This document shows positions 35,915 through 45,032 of a stretch of DNA of 64,000 nucleotides, in pieces. The notes beneath the pieces were generated by a model, which saw only the letters and a list, made by a program, of their open reading frames with translations, did no database searches and was not told the DNA's origin. Made by a program: the position numbers and the translations under genes. Location: assembly GCF_023716865.1 (NCBI RefSeq), contig NZ_CP092417.1, positions 2,644,001-2,708,000 of the forward strand, in the 5' to 3' direction. Numbering within the stretch: the first letter of the stretch is position 1; every line of letters starts with the position of its first letter. The stretch is from Endozoicomonas sp. SCSIO W0465 (GTDB lineage Bacteria; Pseudomonadota; Gammaproteobacteria; Pseudomonadales; Endozoicomonadaceae).

Positions 35915-37024
35915 GGGCTAAGTTACCGTTAATGGTTGGAAGCACCAATGTTCAGTAATTCTGCTGATCAACCGGCCAACAGTTAATTTTTTTGCTGCCG
36001 TCAGTTCTCGCCTCCAGGCCAGATAATGGGGAAGGTAACGAGTTGCAACCCCTTGGAATACGCCGCCAATCCAGCGTTTTAAATGACTGTGATAAGAATT
36101 TACAGTCTGGATGTGGTAGATGCCTTCAACAACATGTTGACCTGCTGATGTCACCAGCTCCTTGAAGACAAATCCAAGCTTGTCAGCAAGTTTTTCGTGA
36201 GCGAGGTGTGCATCCGCACAGACCGTGGCCTGTATCGATATGCGGCCATTTAAATGCCTGCACAATTCATTAGCACTTTCGTTTTCTAATACACCGTCAA
36301 CGGTATTTCGATTACGGTCCCGAGCCACCATTACCGGGACTTTTCGGGCTTTGTTGGGATCATTACCCCGCTTTCGGGTTGGCCGTGGAAGGCCTTCTCT
36401 TTGCCCTTTGAAGGATTCACGGAAAAATGTTTCATCAAGCTCAGTAATGCCACAAAGCTCTTCTGCTTGATCATTATTAATCACTTCAAGAAAGCGGTGA
36501 CGCCAGCGGAACGCAGTTTTCAAGTCAATGGCATTCTCAGCAGCAGCTGGTCGCAAGACCATAGAGTGAGTCATACCTGCGAGGTACTTGTTCCATTTTT
36601 CAGGGTGCCTGAGCCTTGCCAAAGGCGTTCCACTAAAGGCGTTAAACGTTGAGTCGCAAGTCTTGCAGTGGTAGCGCTGTCGGCCATTTCGTATGCCCCA
36701 GCGACCAACGCTATGGCTTTTGCATTTGGGGCACCTGGGGTTTTCGGCAAATTGGGCAAGTATGCTCTTTTCTACGTCAGGTGTTGCATTATCGTTATTG
36801 GGTATAGATTCACTGTAAACAGGTTCAGAGTCAGTGGTTTCTACTACCTCGGTAACCTCTATTTGAGTACTAAGGAGCGAGTTGTTAAGAATGTCTCGCT
36901 GTTCACTGGTTAATGTTGAAATGGAATCAATAAAATTCTTGAAGAGTTCAGATTGCATATCACTCCCCTACAACGTAGATTTTATGGGAGTTTAGCTGAT
37001 TCAACCATTAACGGTAACTTAGCC
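35915..37024 (-). mobile_element. IS1595-family element, third kind, complete
   Basis: 1110 bp, ends GGCTAAGTTACCGTTAATGG and its complement. The exact 8-bp duplication CACAAGGT lies at 35907-35914 and 37025-37032. A second copy begins at 63755. Confidence 0.9.
35918..36958 (-). CDS. IS1595-family transposase (ISSod11-like)
   Basis: 346 residues from ATG at 36958. Zinc ribbon CPKCKSHSVGRWG...CKTCDSTF, then the ISXO2-like core with GITELDETFFRESFKG (D), ATVCADAHLAHEKL (D) and a C-terminal VNSYHSHLKRWIGGVFQGVATRYLPHYLAW region (36028-36120). Intact. Confidence 0.9.
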   Translation of the reverse strand: MQSELFKNFIDSISTLTSEQRDILNNSLLSTQIEVTEVVETTDSEPVYSESIPNNDNATPDVEKSILAQFAENPRCPKCKSHSVGRWGIRNGRQRYHCKTCDSTFNAFSGTPLARLRHPEKWNKYLAGMTHSMVLRPAAAENAIDLKTAFRWRHRFLEVINNDQAEELCGITELDETFFRESFKGQREGLPRPTRKRGNDPNKARKVPVMVARDRNRNTVDGVLENESANELCRHLNGRISIQATVCADAHLAHEKLADKLGFVFKELVTSAGQHVVEGIYHIQTVNSYHSHLKRWIGGVFQGVATRYLPHYLAWRRELTAAKKLTVGRLISRITEHWCFQPLTVT

Positions 37025-37490
37025 CACAAGGTGAGTGCTGGCCCAGTCAAAACACGATGGCTAAATTGTTAAACCTGAGCAGGCCAACCGTTAACCAGTG
37101 CCTGAAAAAACTGGAGCAGGAAGGTTTTATCGAAAGCTTGCAGCAACGCACCCATGGCAACGGCATGACTAACAAAGTCTACCGTATGCGGTTTGAGCCG
37201 TTTATCTTCAAACGTGAACAACGCTTTAACTGCTTCGGGCAGAAAATCGACGATCCTCGCATGGCCGACACGTCATGGGCAGATGGCTTCGAGTAAGGGA
37301 ACATAACAACCGCATCCAAGGACTTCGCCCGTGATGCAAAAGGTTATGTTCATCAATGATTTCAGCTGGATTGATAGAAGTTCTGAAGGAATTCCCGGTA
37401 AATGACGGGCCAGTTCTCTGAATTGATTGGCCTCAAGAGGCAGGTGCCAGAGTATCTTGCAGATATTCAGCTAAACACCGACGTCATCGT

Positions 37491-37874
37491 TTAACACAGA
37501 TCTATAGCGTGTTGCTTCAATACCGCCAACTCAATCATTTTCAGGGTATTGATATGGGTGGCGCGAATATAAACCGGGGGGGCAGCATTGGCTTCATAAG
37601 CTTCTATCCACCGGGCCGCACAAAGACACCAACGGTCTCCAGCCTTGAGCCCGGGAAAGCCCCACTCTTCCCAGGGCGTGATCAGATCATTGCCTTTGGA
37701 TAGAGAGTATTGCAGAAACTCATCGGTCATGTGAGCACAGACCGTGTGGCCACCCTGGTCATCGGGGTGGGTATGGCAGAAGCCATCCCGGAAAAAACCG
37801 GTCACAGGCTCCTGGCAGCAGGTTTCCAGCACTAAGCCCAGCACATTTTGTTGTTCAAAGAATGACTCGGCCAT
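37491..37874 (-). CDS. DUF2237 family protein
   Basis: 127 residues from ATG at 37874, with GGAG 8 nt upstream; a GTG at 37883 is less likely. Family signature throughout: NVLGLVLETCCQEPVTGFFRDGFC, HTVCAHMTDEFL, GNDLITPWEEWGFPGLK, GDRWCLCAARWIEA (each part conserved in DUF2237). Six or more cysteines in conserved places suggest metal or redox chemistry, but no function is established. Intact. Confidence 0.88.
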   Translation of the reverse strand: MAESFFEQQNVLGLVLETCCQEPVTGFFRDGFCHTHPDDQGGHTVCAHMTDEFLQYSLSKGNDLITPWEEWGFPGLKAGDRWCLCAARWIEAYEANAAPPVYIRATHINTLKMIELAVLKQHAIDLC

Positions 37875-38025
37875 CCATTTCACTCCAGCATTTCAATAAC
37901 CGAACCTACGGGAAGAGTAGGTTTTATCGTCGGGAATACCACATCATTGTCCGTTCCCCGGAATCCGTTAAGAACCATCGGGAAAACTTTTATTCTTGAT
38001 TAGATTTTTTGATGCTTACGTCTAG

Positions 38026-38031
38026 TATAAT
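38026..38031 (+). promoter_or_regulatory. Candidate -10 element for the first homeodomain gene
   Basis: TATAAT lies 28 nt before the ATG at 38059. No good -35 is found at the usual distance (GATTTT only). No ribosome-binding site is obvious in front of the ATG. Confidence 0.3.
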
Positions 38032-38058
38032 TTTACCTACAACGAATTGGCTGAATTT

Positions 38059-39111
38059 ATGAATCCGGCAGGCTCTCCCGACCAACCTGGCCCAGCGTTG
38101 TCTAGTGCTGTTAGCTCATCCCAAACGGTTCATACCGGTTCAATCTGTGAGCCAGCAGGTGGACAAGCGACCTCTACATATGGCAGGTTTTCTGTAACGC
38201 CGTATGATCCCTATCCATTCTGTTACGTAAATAGTCTTTCGCCAGTGATGTATCAGGCAAGGGGCGCATACCCTTTCACCTCAAGCAGTTATGGGGCAAG
38301 GGATTCATGTGCGGATATTATATCAAGTAATTTTCCCTTGTTTCGTGGGGCTGCAATGAATTCAGCTTTTGATCCTTATCTGCGTCATTGTTCCCCTCAG
38401 GGACTGACAGGACCTAGAATGAGTTCTGGTTATTGCCCCGATGATTATATAGTGGCTTCCGCCCGGGCATTGGATATGAGGCGGGAGAGTGACCAACCCG
38501 GTTCCTTTTTGGATACGTCAAATAGAGGAACTGATGCGGATGAATGGCCCTCTCAGCAAGTAGGCCCTGAGAAATCTGAGAAACCTAAGAAAAAAGAACG
38601 TAAGCAACGTACAAGCTTTCCTGAATGGAAAGTTCAAAGGCTAAATAAGGCATTTTTTCAACATAATTATTATGTATCAAATTGTGAACGAGCTAAGCTT
38701 GCTTCAATATTACAAATCACGGAAGAACAGGTAAAAATCTGGTTTCAGAACAAAAGGACGACTATAAAACGTGCTCGTTCAGTGAATGCAGGCAACAGTG
38801 TTCAGAATATTGAGGTATCCAGGGCCGTTCCCAAGTCTTGGGGAAGGCCCCGACGCGTGGAGTCGGTTTCTTTGCAAGGAATGGGTATAGAGCAGAAATA
38901 CACTTTGCTTTCCGAGAGGAATACGGTTGTTTGTAGCGCTACAGCAAAATCACCTGTTGATGCGCTGCAAGAAATGTTAGTGAAAATCAAAGAAACTTCT
39001 CAGGCACGACCGTCTTCTTCAGTCGCTGACTGTAATCAACCTGAATCTCTTGAACCTGAGGTTCCTGTAGCGACTACTTCACAGGCTATTTCCAGTACAT
39101 CATGTCAATGA
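38059..39111 (+). CDS. Homeodomain protein, eukaryotic-like (putative nucleus-targeted effector)
   Basis: 350 residues from ATG at 38059; a TTG at 38047 also keeps the frame. The N-terminal 170 residues are Ser/Pro/Tyr-rich and disordered-looking. Residues 177-183 (KKKERKQ) form a basic nuclear-localisation-like cluster leading into a homeodomain at about 180-240: helix 1 around VQRLNKAFFQHNYY, helix 2 ERAKLASILQI, recognition helix TEEQVKIWFQNKRTTIKR. The hallmark W-F-x-N-x-R is intact (W228, F229, Q230, N231, R233). One extra residue lies between helix 1 and helix 2 compared with the 60-residue standard. A C-terminal block (KYTLLSERNTVV..ATAKSPVDAL) recurs in the second homeodomain protein. 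Homeodomains are otherwise eukaryotic; action in a host nucleus is inferred. Confidence 0.85.
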   Translation: MNPAGSPDQPGPALSSAVSSSQTVHTGSICEPAGGQATSTYGRFSVTPYDPYPFCYVNSLSPVMYQARGAYPFTSSSYGARDSCADIISSNFPLFRGAAMNSAFDPYLRHCSPQGLTGPRMSSGYCPDDYIVASARALDMRRESDQPGSFLDTSNRGTDADEWPSQQVGPEKSEKPKKKERKQRTSFPEWKVQRLNKAFFQHNYYVSNCERAKLASILQITEEQVKIWFQNKRTTIKRARSVNAGNSVQNIEVSRAVPKSWGRPRRVESVSLQGMGIEQKYTLLSERNTVVCSATAKSPVDALQEMLVKIKETSQARPSSSVADCNQPESLEPEVPVATTSQAISSTSCQ

Positions 39112-39417
39112 GAATGACGTATAGCAATACATTCTAAAGTATCGTATCCAAAGCAATAATGGGGTCGAATTGTCTGATCAGCAGGATGAATCAGTCAATA
39201 CCGGAAACTATTGGCATGCCTGATGGTTCCCTTTGAGGTTGTTTTTCATAGGTTTTTCATAGGTTTTTCATAGGTTTTTCATAGGTTTTTCATAGGTTTT
39301 TCATAGGTTTTTCATAGATAGGATAGTGGCGCTGCATCTCTGCATAGATGGGACTCATTTTCAGGCTGGTTAAGTGATTAATAGCTATCTGACCTTTTGT
39401 TACTGAATCAAGGTAAG
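39112..39417. other. Intergenic region between the homeodomain gene and polB
   Basis: Contains a seven-unit 11-bp tandem repeat and otherwise nothing coding. The polB start at 39418 has a weak AAGG-type ribosome site (CAAGGTAAGATG). Confidence 0.5.
39240..39316. repeat. Tandem repeat GGTTTTTCATA x7 (11 bp)
   Basis: Seven head-to-tail 11-bp units, the first with one mismatch. It lies about 100 bp upstream of polB and 130 bp downstream of the homeodomain gene. Confidence 0.9.
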
Positions 39418-40542
39418 ATGGTACCATCTATCACTTTTCCAGCTTTGACTATGGCAGCAGGACAAACAGGTTTTCTATTAAGCCGACAGAGCGCAGATCG
39501 CCGTAACCAGACCGAAATGGTATTTTGGCTGGTAACGGACGGCCAACCGGTATGTCTGGTTATTGAAGGAGAACTGCCCGTCTTTTTTCTGGAAACGGCA
39601 GCTTATGAGCAAGCTCAAAGGTTGCTGAGTAATGCCCAGATCACTTTTTCCCATCGGCACCTGGAATTAACAACGTTTCATCATCAGCCGGTCACTGCAT
39701 TCTATTTCAATACCCTTGATAGCAGCCAGCGGGCAAGGCGGTTACTCAGTTCAGAATTCCTACCGGTATTTGAAGCCGATGTTCGCCTGCATGACCGCTA
39801 TCTGATGGAACGCTTTGTCTATGGGCCTCTGGAGTTTACGGGTGAGCCGATTCAGAGACAGGGTTTTCTGGAATATCGCCATGCCCGCATTCGTCCAGCT
39901 CGATACGTGCCGTCATTCAGGGTTATTTCTCTGGATATTGAGTGCTCTGTCAGAGGTGAGCTTTACTCAATCGGTCTCTATGGGCAGAACATCTCGACGG
40001 TATTGATGATTGGAGAGCCTTCGGCGGATAAAGAGCCTTCAGCGGATAAAGAGCTTTTAGTTGATGCAGAACTCACGATTCAATGGGTTGCTGACGAAAA
40101 GGCATTACTCGAAGCATTGGTTGTGCAGGTAGCGCAGTATGACCCGGATCTGTTTATTGGCTGGAATGTGATCAATTTTGATTTCCGGCTCTTACTGAAA
40201 CGTGCGACTTGGCACAGAATGTCATTGAAATTGGGCCGAGGAGGTCAGCCCGCCAGTTGGCGTGAGCGAAACAGTGATGCTGCTGAGGGTGATGTCCATA
40301 TACCGGGTCGTTTGGTGATCGATGGCATTGACGCTCTAAAGTCTGCCACCTGGCATTTTGACCGTTTCAGTCTGGAGTCTGTTGCCCGGGAATTATTGGG
40401 TAAAGGAAAAGCGATTAACGATGTGAGTAACCGGATGAGCGAAATTACTCACGATTTTCATCACAATAAAGAGAAACTGGCATGCTACAACCTGGAAGAC
40501 TGTCGTCTGGTAGCGGAGATTTTTGAGCAAACCCGATTGTTG
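39418..40542 (+). pseudogene. polB: DNA polymerase II, N-terminal (exonuclease) half, interrupted
   Basis: From ATG at 39418, closely following E. coli Pol II (GFLLSRQ...FWLVTDGQP...EADVRLHDRYLMERF). The 3'-5' exonuclease motifs are visible: Exo I ISLDIECS, Exo II FIGWNVINFDFRLL, Exo III YNLEDCRLV. The frame enters an insertion element at 40543 and stops at 40572. Removal of the element with one GATTGTTG restores RLLDFLRLRSELTG. The product would be an exonuclease domain without polymerase. Confidence 0.9.
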
Positions 40543-42069
40543 CTCGACTTTAGAGTTTTAAGAGCACAATAGTTCCGGCGCATAATCTGCTAAAAGCAAC
40601 CATCCCCAATGACGAAATTCGAGATGGTTGCCATGCTCACTTCAGATCATCAAGTAATCCTCAGGGAGCTCGCTTCATATACAACCTTTCTTGCTGGAGC
40701 GCTATCATCAACTGCAGTACCAACGTTCTGCGAACTGCTGTTCGGTTGCATGCTTTCAGCCGACGGCTTTGTTACACAGGCGTTGTTAACAATTGATTTT
40801 CATTGTGTGTGGAGCAGCTACCACCACTGGCTATCTCAGGGCAAGTGGCAATGGAAGAACTTGGCACGCCACTTGATCCGTCTGGTCTGCTCCAAAGCTC
40901 CTGAGAATCAACCTGTGGTCCTGGGGCTTGATGACTGGGTAATCGAACGGTTTTCCGACAAAGCCCCTGCTTGTCGTACACATCATCAACACAGCAAGAA
41001 ACGCAATCGGCCGACGTACATCTGGGGGCAGTGTTGGGTTTCCCTGGCCATCATATTTGAGCGGGCTGCAGATGAAGTATTTACCGCCATACCGGTGATC
41101 TCATTTCCGACACCAGCTTCAGGTAACACCAGCAAACTGAAAATTGCCGTGGCCATGCTCAGGGTGGTACGCAATGAAGTGAAGGATCGAGTGCTACGCC
41201 TGCTAACCGATTGCTGGTATATGAACTGGACACTGATAAAGCCAGCTCTGGAAATGAACATAGAAGTTGTTGGTCAGATACCTTCAAATCGGGCCCTCTA
41301 TGCTTTGCCGCCAGCACCCACCGTAAAGAAGCGAGGGCGCCCAAAAAAGTACGGCATCAAGATGACGACAGAACAGGTTAAGAAACTGCCGGAAGAAAAA
41401 GCAACAGTATGGATGTACGGCAAATTTCGCAAAATACGTTATCGTACCCTGATCTGTCGCGCCAGATTCCTTAAAGGTCGTGAAGTACGCGTCGTCTGGA
41501 GTCGCTTTGAAAATGACAAAGGTCTGACCGAAAGCAGAATATTCATCTCGACCAATCCGGAACTTGAGGGACTGGAGGTGCTTCGTGCCTATTCCCGGAG
41601 ATGGCCGGTAGAGCCAATGTTTCACCAACTCAAACATGCTTTTGGCTGTTGCCATTTATGGCAGCAGAAATTGCGAACACTGCTTCGATGGATGCATTTG
41701 AAAATGGCAGGCTATGCATTATTGCAGTTATTAACCGTTTGTAAAAATCAGGCATGTCTGAATATTTCTCGGATACCCTGGAGAAGCCCGGATACAACCA
41801 CTGCAGGCATGATGAAAATTGCTCTTTCAGGAATTATTCCGAGGTTCTCTATTCGCAAGGGCTGGAACAGATATAAGCAAAAATATGAGTTCAATTTTCG
41901 CGATCTGATCGACCAGTTAATACCGGATAATTCAGAAGCAGCATAACTAAAGGCTTTTAGGCAAAAAACGGAAGTAATAACGAACTTGGAAAAACAGTTC
42001 ACTGATTTCGGCTTGCTTCACTATAAAAAGCTGACCGAATTATCGTTTTATACAGACTCTAAAGTCGAG
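40543..42069 (+). mobile_element. IS4-superfamily element (IS701-like), complete, inside polB
   Basis: 1527 bp, inverted ends CTCGACTTTAGAGT. The exact 8-bp duplication GATTGTTG lies at 40535-40542 and 42070-42077. Single copy in the window. Confidence 0.88.
40609..41946 (+). CDS. IS701-like DDE transposase
   Basis: 445 residues from ATG at 40609. The first catalytic aspartates lie in VVLGLDDWVIERFSDKAP, followed by HHQHSKKRNRPTYIWGQCWV, typical of this group. Second D in RLLTDCWYMNWTL, and a late E in YSRRWPVEPMFHQLKHAFG. Intact. Confidence 0.8.
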   Translation: MTKFEMVAMLTSDHQVILRELASYTTFLAGALSSTAVPTFCELLFGCMLSADGFVTQALLTIDFHCVWSSYHHWLSQGKWQWKNLARHLIRLVCSKAPENQPVVLGLDDWVIERFSDKAPACRTHHQHSKKRNRPTYIWGQCWVSLAIIFERAADEVFTAIPVISFPTPASGNTSKLKIAVAMLRVVRNEVKDRVLRLLTDCWYMNWTLIKPALEMNIEVVGQIPSNRALYALPPAPTVKKRGRPKKYGIKMTTEQVKKLPEEKATVWMYGKFRKIRYRTLICRARFLKGREVRVVWSRFENDKGLTESRIFISTNPELEGLEVLRAYSRRWPVEPMFHQLKHAFGCCHLWQQKLRTLLRWMHLKMAGYALLQLLTVCKNQACLNISRIPWRSPDTTTAGMMKIALSGIIPRFSIRKGWNRYKQKYEFNFRDLIDQLIPDNSEAA

Positions 42070-43379
42070 GATTGTTGGACTTTCTTCGATTACGCAGTGA
42101 ATTAACCGGGTTGGAGCTGGGTCGAATTGGTGGTTCTGTCCAGGCCTTTACCAATCTTTATCTGCCGAAATTACATCGCACGGGATATATCGCGCCGAAT
42201 TTACCCGAGGGCGGCGGCCTGGCTTCACCGGGTGGTTATGTTATGGACTCCGTGCCTGGATTATACAGGAATGTACTGGTACTGGATTATAAAAGCCTCT
42301 ACCCCTCAATTATCCGAACGTTCAAGATTGATCCTCTGGGGCTGGTGGAGGGGTTGAAAGATCCTGATCATGCCATTCCCGGTTTTAAAGGGGCCCTGTT
42401 TTCCAGGAATCGACATTTTTTACCGGAGATTATTACTCAGCTCTGGCAGCAGAGAGATCAGGCCAAGGCAGAAAAAGACGATGCCCGCTCACAAGCGATC
42501 AAAATCCTGATGAACTCCTTCTACGGCGTTTTGGGTTCTGGCGGTTGCCGCTTTTATGATACCCGGCTGGCCAGCTCCATTACCCTGCGCGGCCATGAAA
42601 TAATGCAGCAGACCGCACGCTGGGTTGAAGAGCGTGGGCATCGGGTCATCTATGGGGATACTGATTCCATCTTTGTTTTATTGAAAGAAACACTTTCCCA
42701 TAAGGAGGCTGACGAGATTGGACAGCGCCTTGCTGTGGAAATTAATGAGCAATGGAAAGCCTTGTTGATGGCATCTTATGGGTTAACGTCCTGTCTTGAG
42801 ATGGAATATGAAACGCACTATCAGCGATTTTTGATGCCGACCATTCGTGGTTCAGAAACGGGCAGCAAGAAGCGTTATGCCGGATTGAAGGTGAGTAAAG
42901 GCCGTGAGGAACTCATCTGTAAGGGACTGGAGACGGTTCGGTCAGACTGGACGTCAATTGCACGTGAATTTCAGGCAGAGTTGCTCAGGCTAGTGTTTGC
43001 AGACACTGACCCTTCGGCCTATATTCTGGAAACCGTTGCCGCCGTTAGAGACGGGAAAAAAGATGATCAACTGGTGTATAGGAAAAGGCTGCGTCGCCGC
43101 TTGAAAGACTATGTGAAACATGTACCTCCACAGGTCCGTGCCGCACGAATGGCTGATGGTCATAATCGGTCGGCAGGTAAACCTCTTCAGTATCAGAACA
43201 AAGGTTCCGTTCAATATCTCATTACCGTTAATGGACCAGAGCCTATCGACTATCGAAACAGCGCCATTGATTATGACCACTACGTTACCCGACAGCTTAA
43301 GCCCATTGCTGATGGTATTCTGCCTTTTGTGCATATGGATTTTGACAAAATCATTACATCTCAGGTCAGTTTGTTTTAA
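42070..43379 (+). pseudogene. polB: DNA polymerase II, C-terminal (polymerase) half, interrupted
   Basis: Continues polB after the element: DYKSLYPSIIRTFKIDPLGL (motif A), KILMNSFYGVLGSGGCRFYD (motif B) and VIYGDTDSIF (motif C), then GSKKRYAGL, YRKRLRRRL and the C-terminal end ITSQVSLF. It ends TAA at 43377-43379 and shows no other damage, so the insertion is probably recent. Whether any polymerase domain is made from an internal start (for example the TTG at 42072) is unknown. Confidence 0.9.
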
Positions 43380-43460
43380 AGCCCCCGGCTTGAGCTTTCA
43401 CAGGTCGGTGTCTACTTTCTGAAAGGAGTCAATTGGTATTCTTTTTAGAGTGATGGTTTT

Positions 43461-45032
43461 ATGTCCAATCTTGCTGATTTCCTTTATCGGAGCGCTGCTG
43501 TCTATCCTGATAAAGTCGCTGTGGTGTACGGTGACCTGCAGATCAGTTATCAGGCATTAAAAGAGGCAGCTGCCAGTATCGGTAAAGGACTGCAACAACA
43601 GGGCATAAAACCCGGTGACCGGGTCGCCATGAGCTGCCCCAATATTCCCCAGTTCCTGATGGTGTATTACGGTATTCTTAGTGCCGGTGCCGTTGTGGTT
43701 CCCTTGAATATTTTATTGAAGCCGAAGGAAATTGCTTACCACCTGACAGACAGCCAGGCCGTTGCCTTTCTGTGTTTTGAAGGGTCAAGTGAGCTGCCAC
43801 TGGGGCAGTTCGGACTGGAAGCTTTTCAGCAGGTGAGCCACTGTGAGCACTTTTTTGTGATTACAGCAGACCCGGAAAAGGAAGTGTGGAAAGGTCAGTC
43901 CACCTTATCGGTACTTTTATCAGCGGGTTCACTGAAAATGCCACAGGATAAAACTGCCGATGATACCGCGACGATTATCTATACCTCCGGGACCACCGGT
44001 CGACCAAAAGGGGCAGAACTGACTCATCATAATCTGTCGATGAACGCGCTGATCCTTACGTCCATGCTAGCGACTGATGTCAGTGATACCCACCTGGTGG
44101 TGCTGCCGTTATTTCATATTTTTGCTCAGACGGTGCACATGCTTCATGCGGTGGCGTCTGCCTCCACAATGGTATTAATGGCTCGTTTTGAGGCAACGAA
44201 AACACTGGAAATGCTGGTACAGGAGAAGATTTCATTTTTTGCTGGTGTACCCACCATGTACATTGCCTTGAATGGTGCTGAGGCTGAGTTGACTGAGGCT
44301 GACCGGCACATCATTTCTGATCGGCTCAGGCTCTGTATCAGTGGTGGAGGCCCTATGCCAGTGGAAGTTATGAAGACATTTGAGGGTAATTTTAAGGTAG
44401 CCATTCTTGAAGGGTATGGACTGTCAGAGACGTCACCGGTGGCCTGTTTCAACACGCTGGATCAGGAACGTATAGCCGGCTCCATCGGGCGTCCTGTTCC
44501 CGGTGTCGCATTGAAAGTGGTTGGTAATGAAGGGCAATCGCTGTCTTTTGGTCAGGATGGAGAGCTGGCCATTCGTGGCCATAACGTGATGAAAGGGTAT
44601 TTCAACAAGCCTGAACAGACCGCAGAGGTGATGAAAGATGGCTGGTTCTATACGGGGGACATCGCTCGTCGGGATGAAGCAGGCAACTACTATATTGTTG
44701 ACCGTAAGAAAGACCTGATTATTCGTGGCGGCTTTAATGTTTATCCCAGGGAAGTGGAAGAGGTTCTACTGGCACACCCTGACATTATCCAGGCGGCAGT
44801 CATTGGCGTACCGGATGATTACTATGTTGAAGAGATTCTGGCATGTCTGATTCTCCATGAAGGTTGTGAACTATCCCCTGAACTGTTTAAAACCTGGGCA
44901 CGGCAGCAACTGGGGGATTATAAATACCCGAGATATGTTCGGATTTTTCAGGAATTTCCACTCAGCGCCACGGGAAAAATTTTAAAAAGGGAGTTACGAG
45001 ACATGCTCAGAAAAGAGGGGTTGCGAAAGTGA
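43461..45032 (+). CDS. Long-chain fatty acid-CoA ligase-type AMP-binding enzyme
   Basis: 523 residues from ATG at 43461. ANL superfamily enzyme that adenylates a carboxylic acid and transfers it to CoA. The P-loop IIYTSGTTGRPKGAELTH, the GYGLSETSPV motif, GWFYTGDIARRD, the hinge KDLIIRGGFNVYPREVEE and the catalytic Lys in ATGKILKREL are all intact. Long-chain specificity is inferred from overall similarity to the FadD-like family. Its stop overlaps the GTG of the second homeodomain gene. Confidence 0.9.
   Translation: MSNLADFLYRSAAVYPDKVAVVYGDLQISYQALKEAAASIGKGLQQQGIKPGDRVAMSCPNIPQFLMVYYGILSAGAVVVPLNILLKPKEIAYHLTDSQAVAFLCFEGSSELPLGQFGLEAFQQVSHCEHFFVITADPEKEVWKGQSTLSVLLSAGSLKMPQDKTADDTATIIYTSGTTGRPKGAELTHHNLSMNALILTSMLATDVSDTHLVVLPLFHIFAQTVHMLHAVASASTMVLMARFEATKTLEMLVQEKISFFAGVPTMYIALNGAEAELTEADRHIISDRLRLCISGGGPMPVEVMKTFEGNFKVAILEGYGLSETSPVACFNTLDQERIAGSIGRPVPGVALKVVGNEGQSLSFGQDGELAIRGHNVMKGYFNKPEQTAEVMKDGWFYTGDIARRDEAGNYYIVDRKKDLIIRGGFNVYPREVEEVLLAHPDIIQAAVIGVPDDYYVEEILACLILHEGCELSPELFKTWARQQLGDYKYPRYVRIFQEFPLSATGKILKRELRDMLRKEGLRK

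Larger units (their letters stand above)
35780..37296 (+). pseudogene. Winged-helix DNA-binding protein gene, split by an IS1595-type element
   Basis: Plus-strand exon 1 (35780-35914) encodes MISFAYTIGVLKLIRLELQL..LILLASYANAQG. After the IS and one CACAAGGT copy, the frame continues at 37033 as ECWPSQNTMAKLLNLSRPTVNQCLKKLEQEG, a clear helix-turn-helix plus wing, then FKREQRFNCFGQKIDDPR and stop at 37296. Restored length about 132 residues. It resembles phage/plasmid replication-control or GntR/MarR-like DNA-binding domains; the precise family is unknown. A partial second copy lies at 10.5 kb. Confidence 0.65.

Noticed and set aside
37297..37490. Small ORF starting MFINDFSWIDRSSEG after the winged-helix gene
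   Set aside because: Only 18 codons; possibly a transposase start remnant but not enough to support a feature.
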